A stretch of DNA of 32,055 nt from Ruminococcus sp. (GTDB lineage: Bacteria; Bacillota; Clostridia; Lachnospirales; Lachnospiraceae). The stretch's first letter is position 1; every line of letters begins with the position of its first letter. The DNA is taken from contig JAMPIB010000044.1 in the NCBI GenBank assembly GCA_023663085.1, positions 1 to 32,055 of the forward strand, read 5' to 3'. Below are positions 1 through 8,022 of the stretch, in pieces. The notes beneath the pieces were generated by a model that saw nothing but the letters and a program-made list of their open reading frames with translations, ran no database searches and had not been told where the DNA came from. Position numbers and translations under genes: made by a program.

Positions 1-26
1 CCTGCTGTTACAGGCGGGGATTTTTT
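1..26 (+). terminator. right part of an intrinsic terminator of an upstream gene
   Basis: The window opens with CCTG, a CTGTTA loop and CAGGCGGGG, followed at once by ATTTTTT. The right arm is longer than the visible left arm. The first bases of the stem (expected CCCCG) must lie just outside the window. The T run after the arm makes this an intrinsic terminator for a plus-strand gene to the left. The missing arm is an inference. Confidence 0.5.
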
Positions 27-93
27 GGATGGGTTAACCCGTGAATGGTAACCAATAGAGGGCAATAGAGGTGAGAGAATTGCAGGTTGCCGG

Positions 94-122
94 TTGCTTT
101 TCTGTTATGTATGGATTATAAT
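94..122 (+). promoter_or_regulatory. sigma-A promoter of the Cys/His-repeat protein gene
   Basis: A weak TTGCTT -35 box (94-99) is followed by a 17-base spacer and a perfect TATAAT -10 box (117-122). The gene's AAGGAAGG ribosome binding site follows about 40 bases later, seven to eight bases before the ATG at 180. The transcript would therefore have a short leader. Confidence 0.6.
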
Positions 123-179
123 ATTTCCATAAAAGGAAACTGTTTTCATGGGAAATACGCGTGAAGGAAGGGTTATTTT

Positions 180-767
180 ATGATAAAACGATGGGCACGT
201 ATCATACTGACGACAACGCTTGCAGGCAGTTTATTTCTTTTACCTGCCGGGCTGTTTAACAATCAGATCATTGGTATAACGGCATATGCGCATGGCAGTC
301 ATCATGGGAATGCGCATCACGGAAATTCTTCACCGGATTATTACTACTGTAACGGCCATGAAGCGCACCAGCACAATAACGGGGTCTGCCCTTATGCGGG
401 TACGGACTCGGATTACTATTATTGCGATGGTCATGAGGCGCATCATCATGATAATGGCGTCTGTCCTTATGCAGGTACGGACTCGGATTACTACTACTGC
501 GACGGACACGAGGCGCATCATCATGACAATGGCGTTTGTCCCTATGCGGCTGCCAACAGTACAACAGCCAATTCTGAAAATAGCAGCAATACCAGCAATA
601 CCAGCAATTCTGCCAACAGCGGCAACAGTGGCAGTTCTGGCAACAGCGGCAGTTCCGACAACAGCGGCAGTTCCGGCAGCAGTAAAGCGACCGATAATAC
701 CGCCTCCAGAAAAATGCACAAGAAATATTTTTCACAGAATATCGCTGATATCATCAGCATGTACTAA
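180..767 (+). CDS. secreted Cys/His-repeat (YHYH-like) protein
   Basis: The 195-residue product begins with a signal peptide (RWAR, then a hydrophobic stretch at about 8-35) with a plausible cleavage after AYA at 35-37. A His-rich segment follows (HGSHHGNAHH). Three near-identical 25-residue repeats start at about 53, 78 and 103. Each has the pattern Cys-x2-His-x2-His-x-His-x4-Cys-Pro-Tyr preceded by DYYY. The spacing of two Cys and three His per repeat suggests a metal site, most likely zinc, but no activity is shown. A low-complexity Ser/Asn/Gly linker (about 125-170) leads to a short basic C-terminus. Similar YCxGHxAHxHxxGVCPY units occur as single copies in secreted proteins of gut Firmicutes. 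The gene is monocistronic, with its own promoter and ribosome binding site, and its stop lies four bases from the stop of the convergent ligase gene. No sortase motif is seen, so release or loose wall binding is likely. Confidence 0.75.
   Translation: MIKRWARIILTTTLAGSLFLLPAGLFNNQIIGITAYAHGSHHGNAHHGNSSPDYYYCNGHEAHQHNNGVCPYAGTDSDYYYCDGHEAHHHDNGVCPYAGTDSDYYYCDGHEAHHHDNGVCPYAAANSTTANSENSSNTSNTSNSANSGNSGSSGNSGSSDNSGSSGSSKATDNTASRKMHKKYFSQNIADIISMY
336..548 (+). repeat. 75-bp tandem repeat, about 2.8 copies, within the Cys/His-repeat gene
   Basis: Units begin near 336, 411 and 486, and the last is cut short after the CPY codons. The units differ mostly at third codon positions and in a few residues (NGHEAHQHNN in unit 1, DGHEAHHHDN in units 2 and 3). 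Units 2 and 3 are the closer pair, which suggests stepwise duplication with selection on the protein sequence. Confidence 0.85.
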
Positions 768-771
768 TATA

Positions 772-2298
772 TCAATACCGTTTTATTTTCTTGGAAGGTG
801 TTTTCTCAAACTCACTCTCGCGCAGTTTCATGCGGTAGATCCGCTTATAGGCGGGCGCATTCTGATTATAGTCGTCTATGATCTGCTGCACGGCTGCGGC
901 GATATCCGTTATCTTCTTCTTTTTGGCGTAGTCGTAGTCCGGATAAACTTCCGCTTCGATGACACTTTCCGCCTCCCGCACCAGAATCTCCTGGATCAGA
1001 CGGTTTTCGCCGATCTTATTTTCCAGTTCTTCCGGGGAAACATTCTCACCGTTTGGCGTGATGATAAGGTTCTTTTTCCGGCCTGTCAAAAAAACGAATC
1101 CTTCTTCATCCACATAGCCGAGATCGCCGGTCGCCAGCCAGCCGTCATGAAGCGTCTGTGCGGTTTCCTGTGTCATTTTATAATAACCAGACATAACGCT
1201 GCTGCCGCGCACCCACAACTCTTCATCCACTGTTTTGGCTTCGCAGTTGGGCAGAAGCTGGCCGACAGATTCTTTTTTGATATTCCAGCTTACCGTCGTG
1301 CTGATCACCGGGGCGCATTCGGTCATGCCGTATCCTTGCAGGATGGTGATGCCGTATTTTTCAAACAGGTCTATATAGGCGGGATTTAAGTAGGCGCCGC
1401 CGCTGCATATCGTGTGAAAAGCGCTGCCGAATATCTGTCTTTTCACCAGTTTCTTAGGCAGACCGGAAACGTCTTCCAGTTTTTTGGCTATCGTTTCTAT
1501 CATTAACGGCACCATGAGTATCATATTGGGTTCAAAAAGTTTGATATTTTTTACGACGCGCAGCAGAGAATCGTTGATGCAGATCACCGCGCCGAGGGAC
1601 ATGCCTTTTAATATATCCATGCTCAGACAATAAGCATGGTGGATGGGCAGAACAGTCAATATCACCGTCCGTTCCGGTATCTTCATGTCCAGACAGGTCG
1701 CGTTTTCCGCCATATTACGGTGTGTCAGCATGACGCCCTTGCTCTTCCCGGTCGTCCCGGAAGTGTACATGATCGTACACAGGTCATCCGGCTGCGGCGT
1801 ATAAGCAGAACCTGCCTGCGCCTCTTTTATCAGCCTGCCCAAAGATAAAATATTCGTTTTTTCGTCATCATCTTCTTTTTGCATGGATATCAGATATTTC
1901 AGTTTCGGACAACGTTCTCTGGCAATATCCGCCACATCCTGCCGCGCCTCGTCATATACAAACGTCGTGACATCCGCTCTGTCGATCAGCTCGCACATTT
2001 CTTCCGCAGGCAGGGACACATCCAGCGGAACGGCCACGCTGCCGCCGTTTACCGTGCCCAGATAGGTGGTGAGCCAGGCATAGGACGTCGGCCCTGTTAT
2101 CGCTATATGGTTTCCCTGTTCATTTAGTTTACATAATGTATCAGAAAAGCGTTCGCTGTCTTCTTTCAGTTCCGTATAGGTCTTAGACGCAATCTCTCCC
2201 TTTCCAATTTTATAACGCACAGCATCTTCTGTGCCATATTTTGCCTCAGTCTTTACCAAAATATCGCGTATCGTACTGACCATCGCCTGTTTCTCCAT
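772..2298 (-). CDS. AMP-forming acyl/aryl-CoA-ligase-like adenylating enzyme
   Basis: The 508-residue protein belongs to the ANL superfamily, which activates a carboxylic acid as an acyl-AMP and loads it onto CoA or a carrier protein. The P-loop-like motif YTSGTTGKSKG is at about 178-188, GYGMTE at 322-327, the TGD motif at 390-392 and the hinge TGRKKN at 405-410. The C-terminal catalytic lysine is in TPSKKIKR (K504), four residues from the end, so the enzyme is complete though short for a fatty-acyl-CoA ligase. It is the last gene of the operon, 57 bases after the acyl carrier protein. The most likely role is to load that carrier protein, as stand-alone NRPS adenylation domains do. The substrate cannot be read from the sequence. 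The ATG at 2298 has GGCAGG upstream; an in-frame ATG at 2283 has a poorer site. Confidence 0.88.
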   Translation of the reverse strand: MEKQAMVSTIRDILVKTEAKYGTEDAVRYKIGKGEIASKTYTELKEDSERFSDTLCKLNEQGNHIAITGPTSYAWLTTYLGTVNGGSVAVPLDVSLPAEEMCELIDRADVTTFVYDEARQDVADIARERCPKLKYLISMQKEDDDEKTNILSLGRLIKEAQAGSAYTPQPDDLCTIMYTSGTTGKSKGVMLTHRNMAENATCLDMKIPERTVILTVLPIHHAYCLSMDILKGMSLGAVICINDSLLRVVKNIKLFEPNMILMVPLMIETIAKKLEDVSGLPKKLVKRQIFGSAFHTICSGGAYLNPAYIDLFEKYGITILQGYGMTECAPVISTTVSWNIKKESVGQLLPNCEAKTVDEELWVRGSSVMSGYYKMTQETAQTLHDGWLATGDLGYVDEEGFVFLTGRKKNLIITPNGENVSPEELENKIGENRLIQEILVREAESVIEAEVYPDYDYAKKKKITDIAAAVQQIIDDYNQNAPAYKRIYRMKLRESEFEKTPSKKIKRY

Positions 2299-2355
2299 TT
2301 TTACCTGCCTCTCCGTTTGACACTCCTTTGGTGTTTGATCTGTCTGCTTCTTCGT

Positions 2356-2583
2356 TTATGCCGTCAGTGACTCCAGATACTCGACCGCCTCCTGTATCGT
2401 GCGGATACCTGCCGCTTTCTGCTCGTCCACTTCAATATCAAACTCATCTTCCAATTCTCCGAGCATACTCATGAAATCAAATGACGTAAAACCCAGATCC
2501 TCCATAAAACGCGACTCCGGCCTGATATCCTCCGGTTTGACCTCCACATAGTTACAGATCAGATTCTTTAATTTTTCATACAT
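2356..2583 (-). CDS. acyl/peptidyl carrier protein
   Basis: This 75-residue acidic protein has the carrier-protein fold signature. The phosphopantetheine attachment serine is S34 in LGFTSFDFM, followed by the usual acidic helix (LEDEFDIEVDE). Length matches the 75-80 residues typical of stand-alone carriers. The start at MYEKLKNL is preceded by GAGAGGG at good spacing. A longer open frame to 2679 runs into the preceding gene and is not needed. The gene sits 26 bases after the condensation-like gene and 57 before the ligase. It is therefore most likely the carrier for this pathway rather than the housekeeping fatty-acid ACP, which normally lies in the fab cluster. A 4'-phosphopantetheinyl transferase is not present in the window. 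Confidence 0.9.
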   Translation of the reverse strand: MYEKLKNLICNYVEVKPEDIRPESRFMEDLGFTSFDFMSMLGELEDEFDIEVDEQKAAGIRTIQEAVEYLESLTA

Positions 2584-2609
2584 GGTTTTTCCCTCTCTTT
2601 TCCTGATTT

Positions 2610-4013
2610 TCAGATCAATTTCATAATATCCCCAATTGGCATATCCGGGTTCTCCGTCCCCTTGAACATGATCTTGCATAAATAGTAATACAGATATTCC
2701 AGCTGCTTTCTGGACACCGCCTTGATCTGATGCTCAAAGTTAAAGTCCAGTCCGTTATCATCCGGTCTGTGCATGACCGTCAGATACATGCCCTGCGTGG
2801 TGGCGCCGTTGGGATACCATTTGGTCTTATAATGGATGCCGCCGAGTTTTTCCAGTCCTTTTTCCCGCAAAGTAAGCGGCTGGTAGGTAAGCGACATCGG
2901 CTCGTAAGTCTCGCCGCCCGGCAGTTGATAATACTGTTTCCGGTAAGCAAAATACTCTACCGGATTAAAATTGGCATGCCGGAACATCTCGTTCTGTTTG
3001 TCGCGTATCTCATAGACGCCCTCCAAAAAGGTCTTATCTTCCGATATGATCGTCCGGAACGGAAAAGAGTGTATTCTCGTGCCTCCGGATTTTTTCTCCA
3101 TCAGAGTCGCTCTTCTGGCAATGGCGGTATTAATTGACACATCATCATTGCCGTTCATTTTCTGGAAATACGTCCGCAGTCCCATGAGCAGCAGACAGGC
3201 CAGCGACACATGATATTTCTCGCAAAAAGTCATCAGTCTCGTTGTCGGCTCTTCTTCCAGATGAAAAATATCCAGCGCCGCATCCACGGAATCGGATACA
3301 TTCACGGCCGCCCGCTGATTCGGATTGCCGCTCTTTTTCCGCGCTTCTTCCAGTTTCTGCGGGCCATCGATGCCATTATAGATCGGCTCCGAACTTTCTA
3401 TCAATTTATGGAAAAACTCTTCATCCCGCGTCTTGGCCTTACAGCCGGCCTCATAAGCCAGATCTTTTTGTAACTGCTCGATATAGGAAGCCATATCCGA
3501 AGGATAATCAATCCCTTCATAACAGGCGTTACAGTATATTTCTATGATATCTTTCATAAAGCAGATCAGAGACTGTGCGTCCATGGTAATATGATCCGCC
3601 AGAAAATAAATGCCGCTGTAACCGTCGGGCATCTTTATCATCACAATCCGGTTGAGTGGAGAATCCTGGTGTTTAAAAGGGATTTCCGTCCACTTCTGCA
3701 TAATGCTTTCCGCTTCTTCCATCGTCTTGCCCGCGAAATCTACAAATTCGATATCCCGCTCTTCTTTCTCCACGACATACTGATACCAGTTGCCTTCTTT
3801 ATCCTGCGCCAGCCGCAGACGCATAGCCTCACATCTTTCGTATGCCTTGTAAATGGCCTTTTTTAACTCTTTCCAGTCCAGTTCCACTTCTATCGTCAGG
3901 CTCGTCCCGATGTTCACCACCTGCTTCCTGGGACAGAAACTCAAATAATACAAATGAAATTTCTGGGCTACGGTCAGCGGATATACGGGATATCCTTTTC
4001 TTGTACGCATCAT
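2610..4013 (-). CDS. stand-alone NRPS condensation-domain-like acyltransferase
   Basis: The 467-residue protein resembles a single condensation domain: N-terminal YPLTVAQKFHLYY, then the core motif, then a C-terminal half with FNPVEYFAYRK. The normal HHxxxDG motif reads DHITMDA (140-146). The second, catalytic His (H141) and the Asp (D145) are kept, while the first His is Asp and the final Gly is Ala. The first-His change is seen in some condensation relatives such as papA-like or starter acyltransferases, so amide or ester formation remains possible. Length (about 450) is that of one free domain, with no fused adenylation or carrier domain. The adjacent carrier protein and ligase complete a split module. 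Two consecutive ATGs (4013, 4010) follow AAAGGAAAAAGG. The substrate is unknown. Confidence 0.78.
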   Translation of the reverse strand: MMRTRKGYPVYPLTVAQKFHLYYLSFCPRKQVVNIGTSLTIEVELDWKELKKAIYKAYERCEAMRLRLAQDKEGNWYQYVVEKEERDIEFVDFAGKTMEEAESIMQKWTEIPFKHQDSPLNRIVMIKMPDGYSGIYFLADHITMDAQSLICFMKDIIEIYCNACYEGIDYPSDMASYIEQLQKDLAYEAGCKAKTRDEEFFHKLIESSEPIYNGIDGPQKLEEARKKSGNPNQRAAVNVSDSVDAALDIFHLEEEPTTRLMTFCEKYHVSLACLLLMGLRTYFQKMNGNDDVSINTAIARRATLMEKKSGGTRIHSFPFRTIISEDKTFLEGVYEIRDKQNEMFRHANFNPVEYFAYRKQYYQLPGGETYEPMSLTYQPLTLREKGLEKLGGIHYKTKWYPNGATTQGMYLTVMHRPDDNGLDFNFEHQIKAVSRKQLEYLYYYLCKIMFKGTENPDMPIGDIMKLI

Positions 4014-4050
4014 ATTACTACCTTTTTCCTTTCTATCACATCACTTGGGA

Positions 4051-4096
4051 ACCATGAAACTTTTTCCTCTGCCGGCCCATTCCAAAGTTTCATGGT
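4051..4096. repeat. 13-bp perfect inverted repeat in the operon's 99-base gap
   Basis: ACCATGAAACTTT (4051-4063) and AAAGTTTCATGGT (4084-4096) are exact reverse complements around a 20-base loop. The repeat lies between the hydrolase and condensation-like genes. No T run follows on the minus strand, so it is not a standard terminator. It may be an mRNA processing or stabilising hairpin, or a second regulatory site. Confidence 0.75.
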
Positions 4097-4112
4097 GTTG
4101 TCGCTATTTTAA

Positions 4113-5066
4113 TTAACTTACATATTCCTCTATAAATTCATCCATCGCCTTCTCATAGGCTTCTGTGTCCATATAATAACTCTCGGCATGCGCGGCGCCT
4201 TTGACGATCAGTTTCTTCTTGGGGGAGGCGCAGTTTTCGTAAATCTCATCGCACATACTGCAGGGGACGAAGGTGTCTGCGTCGCCGTGGATCAGCAGGA
4301 TGGGCACGGTAGCTTTTCTGACTTCTCTGGCCGCATTGCACTCGTCCATGCCGTATCCGGCTTTTTTTCGGTTTACATAATCTGCTATCTGTATGACCGG
4401 AAAAGCAGGCAGATGATACATGGAATGCAGCACATGAGTGAAAACATATTTAGGCGAGGTAAAGCCGCAGTCAGAAATGATACCCCTGACCTGCTCCGGC
4501 AGCTTCAGGCCGCTGGCCATAAGTACCGTGGCTCCGCCCATAGAAGTACCGTGTAAGAGTATCTGCACATCCTCACCACACTCCTCAATGGCCCAGGTGA
4601 TCCATTTCAGCGCATCTTCCCTGTCCAGAGCGCCAAAACCGATATATCTGCCCTCGCTCGCACCATGCGCTCTGGCGTCCGGCAGAAGCATGGCGTAACC
4701 GTGTTTCAGATAATAACCGGAAAGTGCAAGATAGTCTTTCATGCCTTCACTCGTATATCCGTGAAAGCAGATTGCCAGTTTGCCGCTTCTTTTTCCCGGA
4801 AAATAAGTGGCATGCAGTTTCAGGCCGTCCCATGACTGACAATAGACGTCTTCATGCGGCTGTGCAAGCAGATATTCTTTTCTGGCACCGATGAAATCCA
4901 TATGCTTACTCCAGTCCGTTCCCGACATCTTCGTCGTGCGCTCCACTTTAGCGTTGCCGCGTTTCATTGTTCTTTGATAAAAATATGCCGCCTCTGCGAC
5001 CTGTCCTGCCGCGATCGCGCCCACCGCGCCAAGCGCCGCCAATGTACCCTTTAGTGCTTTTTTCAT
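4113..5066 (-). CDS. alpha/beta hydrolase with N-terminal membrane anchor
   Basis: The 317-residue protein starts with a hydrophobic helix (LKGTLAALGAVGAIAAGQVA, about 5-24) that is a membrane anchor or uncleaved signal. The alpha/beta hydrolase core follows: the strand and oxyanion region CFHGYTSEG, the nucleophile elbow GTSMGG, and an Asp/His end (LIHGDADTFVP and GAAHAESYY). These are the Ser-Asp-His elements of serine esterases, thioesterases and related acyl hydrolases. Its start overlaps the stop of the SCP2-like gene in an ATGA, so translation is coupled. In this operon it could act as a thioesterase-like release enzyme or process the finished product at the membrane. That role is inferred from position only. 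Confidence 0.82.
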   Translation of the reverse strand: MKKALKGTLAALGAVGAIAAGQVAEAAYFYQRTMKRGNAKVERTTKMSGTDWSKHMDFIGARKEYLLAQPHEDVYCQSWDGLKLHATYFPGKRSGKLAICFHGYTSEGMKDYLALSGYYLKHGYAMLLPDARAHGASEGRYIGFGALDREDALKWITWAIEECGEDVQILLHGTSMGGATVLMASGLKLPEQVRGIISDCGFTSPKYVFTHVLHSMYHLPAFPVIQIADYVNRKKAGYGMDECNAAREVRKATVPILLIHGDADTFVPCSMCDEIYENCASPKKKLIVKGAAHAESYYMDTEAYEKAMDEFIEEYVS

Positions 5067-5410
5067 TTTGCCCTGCCGCCTTTTTTCTTACTTTCAATCA
5101 AATCTTTCAATTTCAGTGCTTTTTCAATATTGCCTTCGACTTTTAATTTCTGTAATGTGACCGCTAAGATCGGGTCTAAATCTCCCGCCGCGATCTTCAT
5201 CAACGTTTCCGCCTTGGCCGTAAACATCGCATCCCGGTCAAAATACTCGTAAGGTTCTACGTAGAGTCTGCCTTCTTTTACCTCTACATAAAAAATCCCC
5301 TCGGCCTCTCCGGTAATATTGAACTGGTAAGCCAGATGCTCCGTAACGTCGCTGACATCCGCCTCCATAAACTTCCCTTTTACCTCTGCAAAAAATTCTG
5401 CATATGTCAT
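5063..5410 (-). CDS. SCP2-type sterol/lipid-carrier domain protein
   Basis: The 115-residue protein fits a free SCP2 domain: N-terminal helix, GEAEGIFYVEVKEGRLYVEPYEY strand pair, then AKAETLMKIAAGDLDPILAVTLQKLKVEGNIEKALKL (described in parts: AKAETLM, GDLDPILA, LKVEGN). The last part matches the family pattern in which a laxGkldp helix is followed by Gkl-v-Gd. SCP2 domains bind hydrophobic ligands such as fatty acyl chains. It is the first gene of the five-gene operon, has GGGAGG eight bases before the ATG and lies just behind the operator region. A small lipid carrier fits a pathway whose intermediate is acylated. The ligand is unknown. Confidence 0.78.
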   Translation of the reverse strand: MTYAEFFAEVKGKFMEADVSDVTEHLAYQFNITGEAEGIFYVEVKEGRLYVEPYEYFDRDAMFTAKAETLMKIAAGDLDPILAVTLQKLKVEGNIEKALKLKDLIESKKKGGRAK

Positions 5411-5457
5411 TTTGGTTCCTCCCTCTCAGAATCCTGTTACTATTATTTTTTGACAAA

Positions 5458-5476
5458 ATTTGACCGTCGGTCAAAT
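5458..5476. promoter_or_regulatory. TetR-type operator 1, perfect 19-bp palindrome
   Basis: ATTTGACCGTCGGTCAAAT is a perfect inverted repeat centred on 5467. GACCGNCGGTC cores of this form are typical of TetR/AcrR-family dimer sites. It would lie just downstream of the likely transcription start of the SCP2-like operon, where a bound repressor blocks transcription. No TetR-family gene is in the window. Confidence 0.75.
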
Positions 5477-5489
5477 GTTTATCATCCAT

Positions 5490-5518
5490 AGATTACCATT
5501 AATTCGACCGACGGTCAA
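5490..5518 (-). promoter_or_regulatory. promoter of the five-gene operon with TetR-type operator 2 over its -35 box
   Basis: Operator 2 (5504-5518) has the same GACCGNCGGTC core with one mismatched pair in the arms; its centre (5511) is 44 bases from that of operator 1. Read on the minus strand, TTGACC (5513-5518) can serve as -35, with a 17-base spacer to TAATCT (5490-5495). Operator 2 thus covers the -35 box. The operator match is directly visible; the -10 box is weak. Confidence 0.6.
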
Positions 5519-5600
5519 TATGTAAAATAATTCTGATCCGCTTAACTGATTTATCCGGATTGCGAAGCAGCCTGTGCTGCGGGCATTAGAACTTCTCCCC

Positions 5601-7976
5601 CTATTCGACGATCAAAATCCCCGGCTCTACTTTCTTCACCTTCCCGGCCGCCAGATAGGCGAATGCCAGAAACAATACGGTCACGATAACGCCCGGCAGG
5701 GACATGCGGAACAGATCCATCTTAGAGGTAAAATGGCTGACCCCGCAGATCCTTAAGATGACATCAGCCAGGGGGTCGGTCAGGTAAGCGCTGAGTACAA
5801 TGCCCATAACCGAACCGAGTGCGGCTGTCATGCCAAAGCGGAGGGCAAACGCCAGACGCAGTTTCTCCGATACAAAGCCGAGTGATTTATAGATGCCCAG
5901 ATCGCGCTGTTCTTTGTGCAGAATCTTATTTCCGGTAAGCGATACCGTCACCAGGATAAAGACGATCGTAATGATGAGCATAAATAACATCAACACCGAT
6001 GTAACAAGCAAAACAGCGTCCGTCCCCGACCAGCTGTTATCGTCTATGGTAATCCTTTCACCATATGTTTCTTCCAGAGTCTCTTTCATTTCCGCTATGC
6101 AGGAGGCGTCTTCCAATAAGTAAAAAATATAATATGACGACTCTTTTACCTCTTCTTCATAAAAACTCTCATACCCCTCTTTCGTAACGCCGAAATTAGA
6201 GCCGATATCATTTGCGCACTGATAAATACCGCTGATAACAAACTCCCGTTCGGCCCCCTCGCTGCCGCAGGTAAGCGTGATGCCATCGCCGATACTGACG
6301 CCCAGCTCTTCGGCCACCAGATCGGTCACCACCATCTCATTGTCATAGATGCAGGTTCTTCCTTCCAATATATTATAATATTCGGGTGCGGAAACAACAT
6401 TCATCAGATACTCCGTCTGATTTAAAAAGCCCCTGGCCATACGGTACTGGTAAGAATCCGTTATATGCGCACGTTCATCCAACATTTTTTCTATCTCCAT
6501 ACGAAGTCCTTCGTCCTCATAGCGGACTCCCATATCATAGCGCGCCGCCGCAAAAGATTCCATAAGCCCCCTGCCATCCGGCCCCAGCCAGGTGTCCAGC
6601 CTGACCGTCAGCGACAGGAAAAAGACCAAAAGCGCAGTCACAAAACAGGCGCTGACATACTGCTTTTTTCCCGCAACAAGCTGTCTGTAAGCAAGCCAGA
6701 AACTTAAGTTCCCCTTATGGATAGGCGCGGTGAGCCTGCTTTTAAAATATACATCCTCCGCACCGCCGCGGATGGCCCGTATCGGCGTGATCCTGCCGAT
6801 CTTAGCTGTTCTGACAAAAACGAACCCCATAATAATAAGGATGATAAATCCTAAAGAGAGCAGACTCGCGGCAATGGGGATATCCGCCGGTATCAGCAGT
6901 CCAACTACCGTAACAGTCACGCGGCCGATTCCTTTGACAACAACCATAGAAAGCGGTATACCGGGCAGCATCCCGCCCAGAATGGCCGTCAGATACTGTA
7001 ATATCTGTACAATCCGCAGATCGCGCCCTGTATATCCCAACGCCTTTAAAATGCCCATATCCACGTAATCCTGCTCGATACTGCTGCTGATACTGTGACC
7101 GATAATGATCATGGCGACTATCATCAGTACCAGCACGAATACGATCAGAAAACCCGCAAAAATATTCTGTAAGATCAGCATAAAACCCGTGATCGTAGAT
7201 TTTTTATAAGAAAAACCTGGAATCTGCAGCAGTTCGGTCTTTTCACCCAGTATCTCCTGAAGTTTAGAAAGCGCCAGATCTTTTTTTCCTGTAATATGAA
7301 CAGCGCTCCCGCTGCCTGCCATCGCCTTTTCCCCGGCTTCGTGGATGAGCGTCTCTAATTCCGCCATATCATGTTCCGTCACCAGCGCGCGTTTCATTCC
7401 CATCAGCGCACTTCCAGCCACCGGATCTTCAAAATATCCTTTTATCCTATAGCGCAGCGTCTCTTCGCCCTCTACGATGCTAAGTTCGATAAAATCTCCG
7501 ATCTTCGCCTCATAAAGAGAGGCAAAAGCCGGCGAAACATACACTTCGCCATCAGCTAACGCCTCCGGCTCTTTGCGGATTCCGGTCAGATTTTCATTAT
7601 AAATATGATATCCGCTCTCCTGCGTCCATGCCTGCACATGCAAAGAACCGAGCACCGAAGAACGCGGCTGCGCCTCTTCTCCATAAACCTCATACTGTTC
7701 AAAAAAGATGACGTCCTCCGCCGTGACCATTCCGACTTCTTCAATGTCTCCGATTTTCTCCAGAAGGGCATCTGTATCCGCTATTTCGTTGATCCAAAAA
7801 GTAATATCCCCATATCCAAGCCGCTCTATCTGCTCGTTTTCATAAGCATTGGCATTCATCCAGATCGACAACACCGCCAACAGCGATATCGTAATGATAA
7901 ACACCAACGTCAGTATGCCGATAAAACTGCTCCTCTGGCTCTTAATATTCGCCCTGAGTAATGTTAAATATTTCAT
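5601..7976 (-). CDS. FtsX/MacB-type ABC transporter permease
   Basis: The 791-residue membrane protein has an N-terminal membrane segment (about 18-41), a large extracytoplasmic region, and a first FtsX unit near 265-390 with three helices. Another helix lies near 425-445. A second extracytoplasmic region and a second FtsX unit (about 660-785) follow, ending with KVKKVEPGILIVE. The duplicated FtsX layout and length are typical of Firmicute permeases that work with a MacB/LolD-like ATPase in exporting peptides or lipids or in mechanotransmission. The ATPase gene ends 46 bases upstream and the ATG is preceded by AAAGG at good spacing. One such permease plus one ATPase would form the transporter. 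The substrate is unknown; the sensor kinase at 13954 is too distant to be assigned to it. Confidence 0.88.
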   Translation of the reverse strand: MKYLTLLRANIKSQRSSFIGILTLVFIITISLLAVLSIWMNANAYENEQIERLGYGDITFWINEIADTDALLEKIGDIEEVGMVTAEDVIFFEQYEVYGEEAQPRSSVLGSLHVQAWTQESGYHIYNENLTGIRKEPEALADGEVYVSPAFASLYEAKIGDFIELSIVEGEETLRYRIKGYFEDPVAGSALMGMKRALVTEHDMAELETLIHEAGEKAMAGSGSAVHITGKKDLALSKLQEILGEKTELLQIPGFSYKKSTITGFMLILQNIFAGFLIVFVLVLMIVAMIIIGHSISSSIEQDYVDMGILKALGYTGRDLRIVQILQYLTAILGGMLPGIPLSMVVVKGIGRVTVTVVGLLIPADIPIAASLLSLGFIILIIMGFVFVRTAKIGRITPIRAIRGGAEDVYFKSRLTAPIHKGNLSFWLAYRQLVAGKKQYVSACFVTALLVFFLSLTVRLDTWLGPDGRGLMESFAAARYDMGVRYEDEGLRMEIEKMLDERAHITDSYQYRMARGFLNQTEYLMNVVSAPEYYNILEGRTCIYDNEMVVTDLVAEELGVSIGDGITLTCGSEGAEREFVISGIYQCANDIGSNFGVTKEGYESFYEEEVKESSYYIFYLLEDASCIAEMKETLEETYGERITIDDNSWSGTDAVLLVTSVLMLFMLIITIVFILVTVSLTGNKILHKEQRDLGIYKSLGFVSEKLRLAFALRFGMTAALGSVMGIVLSAYLTDPLADVILRICGVSHFTSKMDLFRMSLPGVIVTVLFLAFAYLAAGKVKKVEPGILIVE

Positions 7977-8022
7977 CTTGCTTTTCCTTTCTTAGCTGGC
8001 TTAGAACTTCTCTTCGCCTTTT

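Noticed and set aside
286-1389. Long plus-strand open frame across the repeat gene and ligase
   Set aside because: It is a shadow of the His/Cys repeat gene and of the minus-strand ligase, with a composition unlike a protein and no ribosome binding site.
5585-5600. AGAACTTCTC next to the permease stop, repeated near 8003, as a regulatory repeat
   Set aside because: It is a ten-base match behind two stop codons with no further shared sequence.
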